64,000 nt of DNA from Cupriavidus sp. D39 (GCF_026627925.1 NZ_JAPNLE010000009.1:2852001-2916000), one strand, 5' to 3'. Positions 36,724-47,610 are shown, numbered from the stretch's first letter. The notes: generated by a model not told the origin, from the letters alone. Program-made: numbers and translations.

Positions 36724-37842
36724 TCAGACCAGTACCAGGTTGTCCCGGTGGATCAACTCGTGCTCGTTCTGGTGGCCAAGCACCCGCTCGATCTCGGACG
36801 AAGGCTTGCGCGCGATCAGCTTGGCTTCCGAACTGGAGTAGTTGGTGATGCCGCGCGCCACCTCATGGCCTGCCGCGTCGATGCAGGCAATGACCTCGCC
36901 ACGCGCGAACTCGCCCTGCACTTCCACCACGCCGATCGGCAGCAGCGACTTGCCGCCGCTGGTCAGCTTGTCCACCGCGCCGGCATCGATCACCACCCGC
37001 CCGCGCAATTGCAGGTGGTCGGCCATCCATTGCTTGCGCGCGGTCAGCCGGCCTGTTGGGGCTAGCAGTTGCGTGCCGATGCCTTCGCCACCGGCGAGCC
37101 GCTCCAGCACATTGGCTTCGCGCCCGGAAGCGATCACGGTATGCGCGCCCGACTTGGCGGCGCGCTTGGCGGCCAGGATCTTGGTCAGCATGCCGCCGCG
37201 GCCAATCGACGTGCCGGCGCCGCCGGCCATGGCCTCGAGCTCTACCGCGCCGGCCAGCGCCTCGTCCACGAACTCGGCCTGCGGGTTGCTGCGAGGGTCG
37301 GCGGTATAGAGGCCGCGCTGGTCGGTCAGGATCACCAGCGCATCGCCTTCGATCAGGTTGGTGACGAGCGCGCCCAAGGTGTCGTTGTCGCCGAACTTGA
37401 TTTCGTCGGTGACCACGGTGTCGTTCTCGTTGATGATGGGCACGACGCCCAGCGACAGCAGCGTCAGCAGGGTCGAGCGCGCATTGAGGTAGCGCTCGCG
37501 GTCGGCCAGGTCGGCGTGGGTCAGCAACACCTGGGCGGTGCGGATGCCATAGCGGCCAAACTGGCTTTCGTAGACCTGGGCGAGACCCATCTGGCCCACT
37601 GCCGCGGCGGCCTGCAGTTCATGGATTTCCTTGGGGCGCCTGACCCAGCCCAGCCGCTGCATGCCTTCGGCGATGGCGCCGGAGCTGACCAGCACGACTT
37701 CCTTGCCGGCCATGCGCAGCTTGGCGATCTGTGCCGCCCAACGGGCGATGGCCTCGTGATCGAGGCCCTTGCCGTCGTTGGTCACCAGGCTGGACCCAAC
37801 CTTGACGACGATACGTTTTGCCTGGGCGATGACCGATTGCAT
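36724..37842 (-). CDS. proB: Glutamate 5-kinase
   Basis: The first step of proline synthesis, phosphorylating glutamate. The 372-aa protein has an amino-acid-kinase domain ([54 protein letters not shown]) and a C-terminal PUA domain (from about 285, [20 protein letters not shown]). It lies 44 bp downstream of obgE on the same strand. Feedback by proline is usual for the family. Confidence 0.95.
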   Translation of the reverse strand: MQSVIAQAKRIVVKVGSSLVTNDGKGLDHEAIARWAAQIAKLRMAGKEVVLVSSGAIAEGMQRLGWVRRPKEIHELQAAAAVGQMGLAQVYESQFGRYGIRTAQVLLTHADLADRERYLNARSTLLTLLSLGVVPIINENDTVVTDEIKFGDNDTLGALVTNLIEGDALVILTDQRGLYTADPRSNPQAEFVDEALAGAVELEAMAGGAGTSIGRGGMLTKILAAKRAAKSGAHTVIASGREANVLERLAGGEGIGTQLLAPTGRLTARKQWMADHLQLRGRVVIDAGAVDKLTSGGKSLLPIGVVEVQGEFARGEVIACIDAAGHEVARGITNYSSSEAKLIARKPSSEIERVLGHQNEHELIHRDNLVLV

Positions 37843-37886
37843 GGTGGGAATCCTGTCTGCTGGGTACTGCTGTTTTGTTTTTGTAG

Positions 37887-38987
37887 TTAGTCCTGCTCGC
37901 CGCCGGACTGGTCGACGTTGTGCAGGCGGTCATCCAGGCGGATGTCCGGCTCGGCCAGTGCGGCGACTTCCTCGGCCTTGATCGCGGCCAGGTGGTCCTT
38001 GATCGCGTAGATCAGTTCGCGGCAGCCTTCGCCGGTCAGGGCGGAGATGCGGAACACCGGGCCCTTCCACTTGTAGCGCTTGACGAAGTCCTTGACGCGC
38101 GCATCGCGCTCTTCCTCGGGCACCACGTCCAGCTTGTTGAGCACCAGCCAGCGCGGCTTTTCGTACAGGCTTTCATCGTACTTCTTCAGCTCGTTGACGA
38201 TGGCGCGGGCCTCGGCCACCGGATCCACGGCTTCGTCGAACGGCGCCAGGTCGACGATGTGCAGCAACAGCCCCGTGCGCTGCAAGTGGCGCAGGAACTG
38301 ATGGCCCAGCCCGGCGCCTTCCGCCGCGCCCTCGATCAGGCCGGGGATGTCGGCCACCACGAAGGACTGCTCGTGATCGACCCGCACCACGCCCAGGTTG
38401 GGATGCAGCGTGGTGAAGGGATAGTCGGCCACCTTCGGGCGCGCATTGGAGATGTGCGAGATAAAGGTCGACTTGCCGGCGTTCGGCATGCCCAGCAGGC
38501 CCACGTCGGCCAGCACCTTCAGCTCCAGCTTGATCATGCGGCGCTCACCCGGCTTGCCGTCCACCTGCTGGCGGGGCGCGCGGTTGGTGCTGGACTTGAA
38601 GTGCAGGTTGCCCCAGCCGCCCAGGCCACCCTCGGCCAGGCAAACGGTCTGGCCATGCTCGGTCAGGTCGGCGATCAGTTCGCCGGAATCCATGTCCAGG
38701 ATCTGCGTGCCGACCGGCATGCGCAGGTTCACATCTTCGCCGCCCGCGCCATAGCAATCGGCGCCCCGGCCATTCTCGCCGTTGCGCGCCACGTGCTTCT
38801 TGGCGTAGCGGAAGTCGATGAGCGTGTTGATGTTGCGGTCGGCCACCGCGAAGACGCTGCCACCGCTACCGCCGTCGCCACCGTCGGGGCCACCGAAGGG
38901 CACAAATTTCTCGCGCCGCATCGATGCGCTGCCATTGCCGCCGTTGCCGGCGATGACTTCAATTCTGGCTTCGTCGATGAACTTCAT
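37887..38987 (-). CDS. obgE: Obg family GTPase
   Basis: The essential GTPase for 50S ribosome assembly and stress control. The 366-aa protein has the glycine-rich Obg fold ([33 protein letters not shown]) and a G domain with [28 protein letters not shown] and NKLDVV. The ATG at 38987 is chosen; a longer open frame upstream is not the gene. It is the third gene of the usual rplU-rpmA-obgE order, separated from rpmA by a terminator. Confidence 0.96.
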   Translation of the reverse strand: MKFIDEARIEVIAGNGGNGSASMRREKFVPFGGPDGGDGGSGGSVFAVADRNINTLIDFRYAKKHVARNGENGRGADCYGAGGEDVNLRMPVGTQILDMDSGELIADLTEHGQTVCLAEGGLGGWGNLHFKSSTNRAPRQQVDGKPGERRMIKLELKVLADVGLLGMPNAGKSTFISHISNARPKVADYPFTTLHPNLGVVRVDHEQSFVVADIPGLIEGAAEGAGLGHQFLRHLQRTGLLLHIVDLAPFDEAVDPVAEARAIVNELKKYDESLYEKPRWLVLNKLDVVPEEERDARVKDFVKRYKWKGPVFRISALTGEGCRELIYAIKDHLAAIKAEEVAALAEPDIRLDDRLHNVDQSGGEQD

Positions 38988-39090
38988 GATGACCTTCCGT
39001 GGTGTAGCGACCGCAAAGCGCGCGCCCGGCCGGGATGGCAGGGCCGCGGGCGCGGCGAATGGCGACAATGACATTGTCGCCAGAAAGAAA

Positions 39091-39113
39091 AAGCCCCGCA
39101 AGTACTGCGGGGC
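39091..39113 (-). terminator. Terminator after rpmA
   Basis: The minus strand reads a GCCCCGC/GCGGGGC stem followed by a T-rich tract, 23-45 bp beyond the rpmA stop. It probably reduces, rather than abolishes, read-through into obgE. Confidence 0.8.
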
Positions 39114-39135
39114 CTTCATGCTGCAAAGGCTGTGA

Positions 39136-39396
39136 TCAGACTGCCGGAACGACGCTGACCTGCTGCTTCTTGGCAGCGCCCTTGACGGCGAACTGCACGT
39201 GGCCGTCGACGAGAGCAAAGAGGGTGTGATCCTTGCCAATGCCAACGTTATCGCCCGGGTGCACGCGGGTACCGCGCTGACGCACGATGATGCTGCCGGC
39301 GTTGATGGCTTGACCACCAAACACCTTGACGCCCAGACGCTTCGATTCGGAATCGCGGCCGTTCCGTGTGGAACCGCCGCCCTTTTTCTGTGCCAT
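39136..39396 (-). CDS. rpmA: 50S ribosomal protein L27
   Basis: The 86-aa protein starts [20 protein letters not shown], the conserved L27 N-terminus that reaches the peptidyl transferase centre. It lies 70 bp downstream of rplU. There is no long N-terminal extension like the cleaved one of Firmicutes. Confidence 0.97.
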   Translation of the reverse strand: MAQKKGGGSTRNGRDSESKRLGVKVFGGQAINAGSIIVRQRGTRVHPGDNVGIGKDHTLFALVDGHVQFAVKGAAKKQQVSVVPAV

Positions 39397-39466
39397 GACT
39401 AACTCCTGTCGCTTTACTTTACCTAGTTACGCTTGAATTCGATGTCGACGATGACTGAGCACTGGC

Positions 39467-39778
39467 TCAGCCAATGATCTCTTCGATGCGCAGCTCGGTG
39501 TAATTTTGACGATGGCCTTGACGCTTTTGATAGTGCTTGCGACGGCGCATCTTGAAGATCTTCACCTTATCGTGACGACCTTGGGAGATAACGGTAGCCT
39601 TGACGGAAGCCCCGCTAACCAGTGGCGTACCAAACTTGAGTTGGTCGCCTGCGCCCACTGCGAGCACCTGGTCGAGCGTGATTTCTGCGCCAATGTCTGC
39701 CGGTATCTGTTCTACTTTAAGTTTTTCGCCAGCAGCAACCTTATATTGCTTGCCGCCGGTTTTTACGACCGCGTACAT
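39467..39778 (-). CDS. rplU: 50S ribosomal protein L21
   Basis: The 103-aa protein starts [20 protein letters not shown] with the L21 signature ([20 protein letters not shown]) at the C-terminus. The ATG at 39778 is the conserved start; the open frame upstream lacks family similarity. It is the first gene of the operon, with a promoter about 190-215 bp upstream. Confidence 0.97.
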   Translation of the reverse strand: MYAVVKTGGKQYKVAAGEKLKVEQIPADIGAEITLDQVLAVGAGDQLKFGTPLVSGASVKATVISQGRHDKVKIFKMRRRKHYQKRQGHRQNYTELRIEEIIG

Positions 39779-39964
39779 TGTCGAACCTCTCGATGTGAAA
39801 TAAAACGCCGAAAGCCAACGCCGGCGCGCCCTTGCGTCCGTTTCATCCCGCTGCTCCAATCAGCAAAAGGCAAGGAAAACAGACAAGCCGGACGGCCCAA
39901 TTGGCCCGGTTATCTCCCACCAGCGCATCTGCAGACAACACAAAGCGGCCGGAGGAAACCCACG

Positions 39965-39993
39965 ATTCTATACCAAAGCCGGGAAAAGTACAA
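39965..39993 (-). promoter_or_regulatory. Likely sigma-70 promoter of rplU-rpmA
   Basis: On the minus strand TTGTAC (39993-39988) and TAGAAT (39970-39965) are separated by 17 bp. The leader to rplU would be about 180 nt, long enough for translational control. Confidence 0.55.
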
Positions 39994-40061
39994 AGAAAAC
40001 AGACACATAGCCTGTCCGGCGTCGCGTGGCGCCGCCTGAAGCACTTCCCCGCCCGTTCTGG

Positions 40062-40163
40062 TCAGATCAGGTCCGCGAGCAGGAAACCGGCCAGGGCGGC
40101 GAAAGCTGCCCACAATGCGGTTCGCCGCAGCTTGCGGGGCGAGGAGGAATGTGGCTGGGTCAT
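40062..40163 (-). CDS. Possible 33-aa membrane peptide
   Basis: An ATG at 40163 opens MTQPHSSSPRKLRRTALWAA followed by FAALAGFLLADLI: a short basic start and one hydrophobic helix. A TATAAT stands at 40175-40170 on the minus strand, only about 6 bp before the ATG, so transcription would be leaderless or nearly so. It lies between the divergent rplU and ispB units. This may be chance. Confidence 0.3.
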   Translation of the reverse strand: MTQPHSSSPRKLRRTALWAAFAALAGFLLADLI

Positions 40164-40268
40164 GGCGGCATTATAGGTCCCCGGGATCGCCGCCCCCGCT
40201 TTACGCGCAGCGCGACTGCGCGCCTTGTCGCACCCCCGTTCAGGGGACATACATACACCCGCATGGCT

Positions 40269-40274
40269 TATAAT
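40269..40274 (+). promoter_or_regulatory. -10 element of the ispB promoter
   Basis: A perfect TATAAT, with a poor -35 (GGGACA at 40244-40249, 19-bp spacer). It lies downstream of the most upstream in-frame ATG (40225), which therefore cannot be the start if this promoter is used. Confidence 0.55.
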
Positions 40275-40302
40275 CGGCGGGTTTTGCGTAACGGTGAACA
40301 TC

Positions 40303-41280
40303 TTGTCCCAGTCTTCCGCCACTGCCTTGCTTGCCCCGGTCGCTGCCGACATGCGCGCCGTTGATTCGGTTATCCGCCAGCGCCTCGCCTCGGAGGTGCC
40401 CCTGATCGAGCAGATCGGCGAGTACATCATCAGTGCGGGCGGCAAGCGCCTGCGCCCGGTGATCCTGCTGCTGTCCGCGCGGGCCTTCGGTTACGACGGC
40501 AACCGGCACCACGAACTGGCCGCCGTGGTCGAGTTCATCCACACCGCCACGCTGCTGCACGACGACGTCGTCGACGAGTCGGAGCTGCGCCGCGGCCGCC
40601 AGACCGCCAATGCGGTCTTCGGCAACGCCGCCAGCGTGCTGGTAGGCGATTTCCTCTATTCCCGTGCCTTCCAGATGATGGTGGACGCCGGCAGCATGCG
40701 CATCATGGAGATCCTCTCCAATGCCACCAATGTGATTGCCGAAGGCGAGGTGCTGCAGCTGCTGAACATGCACGACCCCGACGTCACGGTGGAGCGCTAC
40801 CTGCAGGTGATCCGCTACAAGACCGCCAAGCTCTTCGAAGCCTCGGCCCAGCTCGGCGCCGTGCTGGCCGGCGCGGACGCGGCCACTGAAGAAGCCGCCG
40901 CGGAATACGGACGGCGCATCGGCACGGCGTTCCAGCTGATCGACGACATGCTGGACTACACCGCCAGCGCCGAGCAGATGGGCAAGAATGCCGGCGACGA
41001 CCTGCGTGAAGGCAAGCCCACCCTGCCGCTGCTGCACCTGCTCGAGCACGGCACCGCGGAACAACGCACGCTGGCCCGCGAAGCCATCGTGCAAGGTGGC
41101 ACCGAGCATTTCGATGCGGTGTTCACCGCAATCCACGCATGCGGCGCGCTCGAGGTCACCTTCCAGGCTGCCCAGCGCGAAGCCGAAGCCGCGGAAAAAG
41201 CCGCCCAGCAGTTCCCCGACTCCCCATTGAAGCAAACGCTGATCGACCTGTGCGCGTTCTCGCTGCAACGGCAGTCCTGA
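40303..41280 (+). CDS. ispB: Octaprenyl (polyprenyl) diphosphate synthase
   Basis: Makes the isoprenoid tail of ubiquinone from isopentenyl diphosphate. Both aspartate-rich motifs are present: LLHDDVVDES and LIDDMLDY, with KTAKLFEASAQLGA and GKRLRPVILLL. With the TTG start at 40303 (LSQSSATALLAPVAADMRAV) the protein is 325 aa, the usual size. The TTG is preferred because a perfect -10 lies just upstream; a GTG nine bases earlier or the ATG at 40351 are alternatives. Confidence 0.92.
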   Translation: MSQSSATALLAPVAADMRAVDSVIRQRLASEVPLIEQIGEYIISAGGKRLRPVILLLSARAFGYDGNRHHELAAVVEFIHTATLLHDDVVDESELRRGRQTANAVFGNAASVLVGDFLYSRAFQMMVDAGSMRIMEILSNATNVIAEGEVLQLLNMHDPDVTVERYLQVIRYKTAKLFEASAQLGAVLAGADAATEEAAAEYGRRIGTAFQLIDDMLDYTASAEQMGKNAGDDLREGKPTLPLLHLLEHGTAEQRTLAREAIVQGGTEHFDAVFTAIHACGALEVTFQAAQREAEAAEKAAQQFPDSPLKQTLIDLCAFSLQRQS

Positions 41281-41406
41281 TGCCAAAGCGCCTCGTGGGG
41301 GTGTCCTCTTCCATTCCGCAAAAAAGGCTGCTACACTTGTGTGCTTTCGCGCTGCAGCAGTAATTAAGCAGCTAGTAATTAGGCAGGCAGCGCAGAGAAA
41401 AACAAA

Positions 41407-41483
41407 CGGGGTGTAGCTTAGCCTGGTAGAGCGCTACGTTCGGGACGTAGAGGCCGGAGGTTCGAATCCTCTCACCCCGACCA
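41407..41483 (+). tRNA. tRNA-Pro (anticodon CGG)
   Basis: A 77-base cloverleaf: acceptor arms CGGGGTG (41407-41413) and CACCCCG (41473-41479), anticodon stem CTACG/CGTAG with loop TTCGGGA, T-loop GGTTCGAATCC, and encoded CCA. A terminator follows. No integrase or att repeat adjoins it. Confidence 0.97.
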
Positions 41484-41507
41484 GTTTCACGGTCGACAAG
41501 ACCGTAC

Positions 41508-41541
41508 AAAAAAGGCCGCACAGCAATGTGCGGCCTTTTTT
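41508..41541 (+). terminator. Terminator after tRNA-Pro
   Basis: A GGCCGCAC/GTGCGGCC stem with a 6-base loop, flanked by six A and six T. Confidence 0.92.
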
Positions 41542-41726
41542 CATTGGCGCACCCGGCTCGCCGATCCTGATTCCCACCCCTTGCGCATCCCCCCGCGCAA
41601 GTAGGGTTGCGCCCGTGTCGCGCAAACGCCAACACCCTTTCCGTCTCGCCTTTACAAAAAGTGACCCCGGCGGCAAACTGCCCCGATTCGGGGTCCTCGG
41701 CCGCTTGCGGCCAATCGTTTTTTGCC

Positions 41727-43480
41727 ATGACACTTGGTCTAGCTCTTGCACAGAGCCGGCGTATCGCGCCGGCCCTGCTCGCCCAGCTTGAACAGTCGGC
41801 ACGAGAAAAAAGTCGCAGCTGATCGACGAGATCATTGCCAGCGGCACCATGACTGCACATGATGTGGCGATCTTCGCGGCTGATAAATATCAGCTGCCGC
41901 TGATCGATCTGAATCAGTACAACCTCAACAAGGTGCCGCCGGCGCTGGCGGGCAATCGCGAGTTCCACGCGCACCGCCTGCTGCCGCTGGGCCGGCGCGA
42001 GAACCGCCTGGTGCTGGCATTGTCCGACCCGGGCAACCAGGCCGGGCTCGATGCCATCAAGCAGAAATACAACCTGCCGGTGGAACCCGTCGTGGTCGAG
42101 CACGACAAGCTGATGCAATACGTGCGCTCGGCTTCCGACGACAGCGGCGGCACGATCAAGTCGATCGGCCCGGGGCACGTCGAGCACAAGCTGATCGACT
42201 ACGACCCGGTGGCGTCCGCCGGCGCGCTGCGCAACAAGACCGCGGCCGACATCGACGACGCACCGGTGGTTCGCTTCCTGCACAAGCTGCTGACCGAAGC
42301 CTTCCATCGCGGCGCCTCCGATCTCCACTTCGAGCCGTTCGAGACCTTCTACCGCATCCGCTTCCGGGTCGATGGCGTGCTGCAGGAAGTGGCACGGCCG
42401 CCGGTGGATATCCGCGACAAGATCTCCACCCGGATCAAGGTGCTGTCGCGCCTGGACATCTCGGAAAAGCGCGTGCCGCAAGACGGCCGCATGAAGCTGC
42501 TGATTGCGCTGCCCAAGGAAAAAGGCGGCGACAAGGACGGCAAAGACAGCAAGGAGCCGAAGGAAACCGTGGAGAAGGCGATCGACTTCCGCGTCTCCAC
42601 GCTGCCGACGCTGTTCGGCGAGAAGATCGTGATCCGGATCCTGGAGTCGTCGTCCGACAAGCTCGACATCGACCAGCTCGGCTACGAGCCGGCGCAAAAG
42701 GCGCTGCTGCTGGACGTGATCAAGCGCCCCTACGGCATGGTGCTGGTGACCGGCCCCACCGGCAGCGGCAAGACGGTGTCGCTGTACACCTTCCTGAACC
42801 GGCTGAACCAGGGCGACATCAATATCTCGACCGCCGAGGATCCGGCGGAAATCCAGTTGCCCGGCATCAACCAGGTCAACGTCAACGAAAAAGCCGGCCT
42901 GACTTTCTCCGCCGCGCTGCGCTCCTTCCTGCGCCAGGATCCCGACATCATCATGGTCGGCGAAATCCGCGACCTGGAGACCGCCGACATTTCCATCAAG
43001 GCGGCCCAGACGGGCCACCTGGTGTTCTCGACGCTGCATACCAACGACGCGCCGACCACGCTCACGCGCCTGATGAACATGGGTGTCGCGCCCTTCAATA
43101 TCGCGTCCAGCGTGCTGATGATCACCGCGCAGCGGCTGGCGCGGCGGCTATGCACCTGCAAGCGGCCCGGAGAGCTGGCGCGCGAGGTGCTGGCCGACGC
43201 CGGCTTCCAGGACCAGGATCTCGACGGCAGCTGGCAGCCTTACCACCCGGTCGGGTGCGAGCGCTGCAACGGCAGCGGCTACAAGGGCCGCTGCGGCATC
43301 TACCAGGTGATGCCGATCACCGAGCCGATGCAACAGATCATCCTCGCGCATGGCACGGCGCTGGAAATCGCCGAACAAGCGCGTAAAGATGGCGTGCTAT
43401 CGTTGCGCGAAGCTGGCTTGGCCAAGGTGAAGCAGGGTCTCACCTCGCTCGAAGAAGTGCTGGCTACAACAAATATGTAA
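41727..43480 (+). CDS. pilB: Type IV pilus extension ATPase PilB (frameshifted once)
   Basis: The cytoplasmic hexameric motor for pilus extension. The main frame has Walker A GPTGSGKTVSLY, Asp box, Walker B DPDIIMVGEIRDLETAD, His box FSTLHTNDAPTTLTRL, and the zinc tetracysteine CTCK...CERC typical of PilB/GspE. The first 27 residues (MTLGLALAQSRRIAPALLAQ, ATG 41727) are in another frame; adding one A to the run at 41806-41811 gives REKKSQLIDEIIASGT and a protein of 584 aa, the PilB size. Followed by pilC and pilD. Confidence 0.92.
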
Positions 43481-43510
43481 AACAACAAGAGATGTCATTA
43501 GGGGTCAATC

Positions 43511-44776
43511 ATGGCGACACGCGCACCAGCCGCCGCCGCTCGCAAGGCGGCTGCGCCCAAGGGGAAACCAGGGCGTAAAGCGCCCACGCAGTACCTCTTC
43601 GAGTGGGAAGGCAAGGACCGCAAGGGCAAGGCGTTCTCGGGCGAGCTGCGCGCCGAGAGCCAGGCCGAGGTCAATGCCACGCTGCGAAAGCAGGGGCTGA
43701 CGGTCGTCAAGCTGAAAAAGCGGCGGGCCGCGCGCGGGAAAAAGATCACCCAGAAGGACATCGCGTACTTCACGCGCCAGCTCTCGACCATGCTCAAGGC
43801 GGGCATCCCGCTGCTGCAATCGATCGACATCATCGCGCGCGGGCATGCCAACCCCAACTTCACCCAGCTGCTGTCCGAGATCCGCTTCGACATCGAATCC
43901 GGCAGCAGCATGGCGCAGGCCTTCCGCCGCCATCCGCGCTACTTCGACACGCTCTACTGCAACCTGATCGACGCCGGCGAGCAGGGCGGTATCCTGGACG
44001 CCCTGCTGGAGCGCTTGTCGCTCTACATGGAAAAGACCATCGCGCTGAAGAGCCAGATCAAGTCGGCCATGATCTACCCGATCGCCGTGCTGACCGTGGC
44101 CTTCGCGGTGACGGTGATCCTGATGATCTTCGTGATCCCGGCGTTCAAGGGCGTGTTCTCCAGCTTCGGCGCCAACCTGCCGGCGCCGACCCTGGTCGTG
44201 ATTGCCATGTCGGACTTCTTCGTCGATCACTGGTACCTGATCATCGGCGCGCCGGCCATCGCCATCACGATGTATATACGCGGGCTCAAACGCTCTGAGA
44301 AGGTCCAGCGCGCCAGCGACCGCCTGCTGCTCAGGCTGCCGATCTTCGGCTCGCTGTTCCGCAAGGCGGTGATCGCCCGCTGGACCCGCACGCTTGCCAC
44401 CATGTTCGCCGCCGGCACGCCGCTGGTGGAGTCGATGGATTCGGTCGCCGGCGCCGCCGGCAACTGGGTGTACTACGACGCCACCAAGGAGATCGAGCAA
44501 TCGGTGCGCATCGGTACCAGCCTGACCAACGCCATGCAGGCCACCCATGTGTTCGACAGCATGGTGCTGCAGATGACGCAGATCGGCGAGGAGTCCGGCG
44601 CGCTGGACAACATGCTGCTGAAGGTGGCGGAGTTCTACGAGCGCGAGGTCGATGACGCTGTTGCCGCCATCTCCAGCCTGATCGAGCCGCTGATCATCGT
44701 GGTGCTGGGCGTGCTGATTGGCGGCATGGTGGTGGCGATGTATCTTCCGATCTTCAAACTGGGACAGGTGGTGTAA
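43511..44776 (+). CDS. pilC: Type IV pilus inner-membrane platform protein PilC
   Basis: The 421-aa protein has two repeated T2SF domains (each ending in membrane helices, e.g. MIYPIAVLTVAFAVTVILMI and LIEPLIIVVLGVLIGGMVVA) and the start-of-domain motif FTRQLSTMLKAGIPLLQSID. It couples the PilB motor to pilin subunits. The N-terminus is basic and Ala/Lys-rich. It lies 30 bp after pilB. Confidence 0.95.
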   Translation: MATRAPAAAARKAAAPKGKPGRKAPTQYLFEWEGKDRKGKAFSGELRAESQAEVNATLRKQGLTVVKLKKRRAARGKKITQKDIAYFTRQLSTMLKAGIPLLQSIDIIARGHANPNFTQLLSEIRFDIESGSSMAQAFRRHPRYFDTLYCNLIDAGEQGGILDALLERLSLYMEKTIALKSQIKSAMIYPIAVLTVAFAVTVILMIFVIPAFKGVFSSFGANLPAPTLVVIAMSDFFVDHWYLIIGAPAIAITMYIRGLKRSEKVQRASDRLLLRLPIFGSLFRKAVIARWTRTLATMFAAGTPLVESMDSVAGAAGNWVYYDATKEIEQSVRIGTSLTNAMQATHVFDSMVLQMTQIGEESGALDNMLLKVAEFYEREVDDAVAAISSLIEPLIIVVLGVLIGGMVVAMYLPIFKLGQVV

Positions 44777-44779
44777 GGC

Positions 44780-45700
44780 ATGTGGCTGTTTTCCGCGGAC
44801 GGCGCCAGTGGCGCGATTTCTTCACTGGCTGCCCCCGCGCAGACCATTGCCGAGCTGGCGGCGCTGCCGCCCTGGTTCCTGATGGCCGCCGCCGCGCTGA
44901 TCGGCTTGCTGGTCGGCAGCTTCCTCAACGTGGTGGTGCACCGCCTGCCGCGCATGATGGAGCATGATGAAGCCAACTACATCGCGTCGCTGCGCGACGA
45001 CCCGCTCCCCCACCCCGAGCCCTACAACCTGATGGTGCCGCGCTCGGCCTGCCCGCACTGCGGACACGCCATCGGCGCGCTGGAGAATATCCCGGTACTG
45101 AGCTACCTGTTCCTGCGCGGGCGCTGCTCGTCGTGCGCCGCGCCCATCGGTGCGCGCTATCCGCTGGTGGAAGCGGGCACCGCGCTGCTCACCGCGCTGG
45201 CCGCGGCGCACTTCGGCCCTACCTGGCAGGCTCTCGCGGCCATCGCCCTGATCTGGGCCCTGATCGCCCTCACCCTGATCGACGCGGACACGCAGCTGCT
45301 GCCAGACCAGATCACGCTGCCGCTGGTGTGGCTGGGCCTGCTGCTCAATCTCGGCGGGCTGTTCGCCCCGCTAGCCGATGCCGTGATCGGCGCTGCCGCC
45401 GGCTACCTGCTGCTGTGGACGGTGTACTGGATCTTCAAGCTGGTGCGGGGCAAGGAAGGCATGGGCTATGGCGACTTCAAGCTGATGGGCGCGCTGGGCG
45501 CCTGGTTCGGCTGGCAGGCCCTGCCCGCGCTGGTGCTGCTCTCCTCCGTGGTGGGGCTGGTATTCGCGCTTGCCAATATCGCGCTGCGCCGTCAGGATCG
45601 CGATACGCACTTCGCCTTCGGCCCCTATATCGCCGGAGCCGGGCTGCTTGTGCTGTTCTTTGGGCCCAATGTGCTGCCGCTGGGCATCATTGCTGGCTGA
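44780..45700 (+). CDS. pilD: Prepilin peptidase/N-methyltransferase PilD
   Basis: The A24 aspartic peptidase cleaves and N-methylates prepilins in the inner membrane. The 306-aa protein has the cytoplasmic four-cysteine domain (CPHCGH ... CSSCAAP, about residues 90-120), catalytic Asp in LIDADTQLLPD and in the GMGYGDFKLMGALGAWFG motif, and about eight membrane helices. The start lies 3 bp after the pilC stop. Confidence 0.95.
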   Translation: MWLFSADGASGAISSLAAPAQTIAELAALPPWFLMAAAALIGLLVGSFLNVVVHRLPRMMEHDEANYIASLRDDPLPHPEPYNLMVPRSACPHCGHAIGALENIPVLSYLFLRGRCSSCAAPIGARYPLVEAGTALLTALAAAHFGPTWQALAAIALIWALIALTLIDADTQLLPDQITLPLVWLGLLLNLGGLFAPLADAVIGAAAGYLLLWTVYWIFKLVRGKEGMGYGDFKLMGALGAWFGWQALPALVLLSSVVGLVFALANIALRRQDRDTHFAFGPYIAGAGLLVLFFGPNVLPLGIIAG

Positions 45701-45759
45701 ACGGGCGCCGGCTGCCTGAAGGCGGCCTTGTCAAACCCATCGCAAGCTTCGAGACCTAC

Positions 45760-46371
45760 ATGCTGCAAATCGGACTGACCGGAGGCATCGGCTCCGGCAA
45801 GACCCGCGTGGCGGACCTGTTCGCCGCGCGCGGCGCCGCCCTGATCGATACCGACCTGCTCGCGCACGAGATCACCGCGCCGGGCGGGCTGGCCATCCCT
45901 GCCCTGCTGGAAGCCTTTGGCCCCGCCTGCCTGCGCGCAGACGGCGCCATGGACCGCAATGCCATGCGCGAACTGGTGTTCTCGGACCCGGCGGCCAAGG
46001 CCCGGCTGGAGGGCATCACCCACCCCCTGATCCGCCAGCTGACCGAGGCGCGCGCGGCCGCGGTCCGTGCCTCCGGGCTGCACCGCTACCTGATCTACGT
46101 GGTTCCGCTGCTGGTCGAATCGGGATCATGGCGAGCGCGGGTGGACCGGGTGCTGGTGGTGGATTGCAGCGAGGCCACGCAGGTTTCCCGGGTCATGGCG
46201 CGCAACGGCTTTTCCCAGGGCCAGGTCGAGGCCATCATGGCCAGGCAGGCCAAGCGCAGCGAACGCCTGGCCGCCGCCGACGATGTGGTCGACAACGAAG
46301 GCCCGCCGGAAGCCCTGCCCGCGCAAGTGGATCGGCTCGACCAGCTGTACCGCAGCCTGGCCGGCGCCTAG
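45760..46371 (+). CDS. coaE: Dephospho-CoA kinase
   Basis: Last step of coenzyme A synthesis. The 203-aa protein starts MLQIGLTGGIGSGKTRVADL (P-loop), followed by IDTDLLAHEIT and the lid region. It lies 59 bp after pilD, the common pilD-coaE-zapD-yacG order of beta- and gammaproteobacteria. Confidence 0.95.
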   Translation: MLQIGLTGGIGSGKTRVADLFAARGAALIDTDLLAHEITAPGGLAIPALLEAFGPACLRADGAMDRNAMRELVFSDPAAKARLEGITHPLIRQLTEARAAAVRASGLHRYLIYVVPLLVESGSWRARVDRVLVVDCSEATQVSRVMARNGFSQGQVEAIMARQAKRSERLAAADDVVDNEGPPEALPAQVDRLDQLYRSLAGA

Positions 46372-46655
46372 GCAGCCATGGGGAGCCATAGGCAGAGTGG
46401 CTGGCAGCATCCGGCATCATCCTTGTGCGGTGCTGCATGCGGCACCTCAAGTCGGCTGCTTCATTGTCCTGATTGGCGGTCTCGCATAGAATGCGCTGGA
46501 ATCACGCGGGAAATGGCCGCATACTGCCGATATCGAGGGCCCAGGCCGATTCACATCGCGCAGCCCCGGATGCACCGGAAGCCTCACCGCTCCGGCAATG
46601 CCGCCCGGGTCAGATTGCCCACCCGCCAACCCGCCCTGTTGCACGGATACACCCA

Positions 46656-47414
46656 TTGATTCTGTACGAATATCCTTTTAACGAACGCATCAGGACTCTC
46701 CTGCGCCTGGAAGACCTGTTCGATCGGCTGGATTATTTTCTCGGCCAGGATCACGCCCTGCAGCATCACGTGGCGTTGACGACGCTGTTCGAGATCATCG
46801 ACGTCGCCGGCCGCGCTGACCTGAAGACCGACCTGCTCAAGGAACTGGAACGCCAGCGCCAGGCGCTTGCCGCGCTGCGCGCCAATCCGCAGATCGACCA
46901 GGGCGCGCTGGATAGCGTCATCAGCGAGATCGAGCAAGCGATCGCCCAGCTCAACCAGTTGGTTGGCAAGGCCGGCCAGCTGCTGACCGACAATGAGTGG
47001 CTCACCAGTATCCGCAGCCGCGCCATTATCCCGGGCGGCACCTGCGAGTTCGACCTGCCGGCCTATTACGCGTGGCAGCACCGTCCCCCCGAAGAGCGAC
47101 GCGCGGACATACTCAAGTGGGCGCGCCCGCTGGTGCCGCTGCGCTTTGGCACCAACACCGTGTTGCGCCTCTTGCGCGAGTCCGGCCAGAGCGGCAAGGT
47201 CATCGCCACCGGTGGCAGCTACCAGCAGATGCTGTCCGGGCGCAGCTACCAGCTGATGCAGGTGCTGCTGGACGAATCGCTGCTGGCCTTCATCCCCGAG
47301 ATGAGCGCCAACAAGTACATGCTGTGGGTCCGTTTCACGCAGCAGGATGGCGACTTGCGTCCCCGTTCGGTCGACGCCGACATCCCCTTCCTGCTCAAGC
47401 TCTGCAATTTCTGA
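46656..47414 (+). CDS. zapD: Cell division protein ZapD
   Basis: The 252-aa FtsZ-bundling protein (DUF1342). It begins [20 protein letters not shown], the conserved start; the codon is TTG at 46656, as the open frame upstream lacks similarity. [20 protein letters not shown] and [20 protein letters not shown] are further family segments. The 284 bp before it (46372-46655) hold no other gene. Confidence 0.93.
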   Translation: MILYEYPFNERIRTLLRLEDLFDRLDYFLGQDHALQHHVALTTLFEIIDVAGRADLKTDLLKELERQRQALAALRANPQIDQGALDSVISEIEQAIAQLNQLVGKAGQLLTDNEWLTSIRSRAIIPGGTCEFDLPAYYAWQHRPPEERRADILKWARPLVPLRFGTNTVLRLLRESGQSGKVIATGGSYQQMLSGRSYQLMQVLLDESLLAFIPEMSANKYMLWVRFTQQDGDLRPRSVDADIPFLLKLCNF

Positions 47415-47418
47415 AGCA

Positions 47419-47604
47419 ATGACAACCGTAGTCAAATGCCCCACCTGCGGCACGGACGTGGCCTGGGTACCCGAGAATAAATTCCGTCCCTTCTGCTCGA
47501 ATCGCTGCAAGCAGATCGACCTGGGCGCGTGGGCGTCCGAGAAATACGTGATCGGCGGCAAACCCGGCGAGGAACCCTCGCCGGACGAGGAAGACGAGGA
47601 TTAA
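47419..47604 (+). CDS. yacG: DNA gyrase inhibitor YacG (zinc protein)
   Basis: The 61-aa protein has a four-cysteine zinc site: CPTCG near the start and [19 protein letters not shown]. Its end is strongly acidic (PSPDEEDED). It binds GyrB and inhibits gyrase in E. coli. It lies 4 bp after zapD, so the two are co-translated. Confidence 0.92.
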   Translation: MTTVVKCPTCGTDVAWVPENKFRPFCSNRCKQIDLGAWASEKYVIGGKPGEEPSPDEEDED

Positions 47605-47610
47605 GCACCG

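Noticed and set aside
41407..41483. tRNA-Pro as an island attachment site
   Set aside because: It is flanked by normal core genes (ispB, pilB) with no integrase and no repeated tRNA end.
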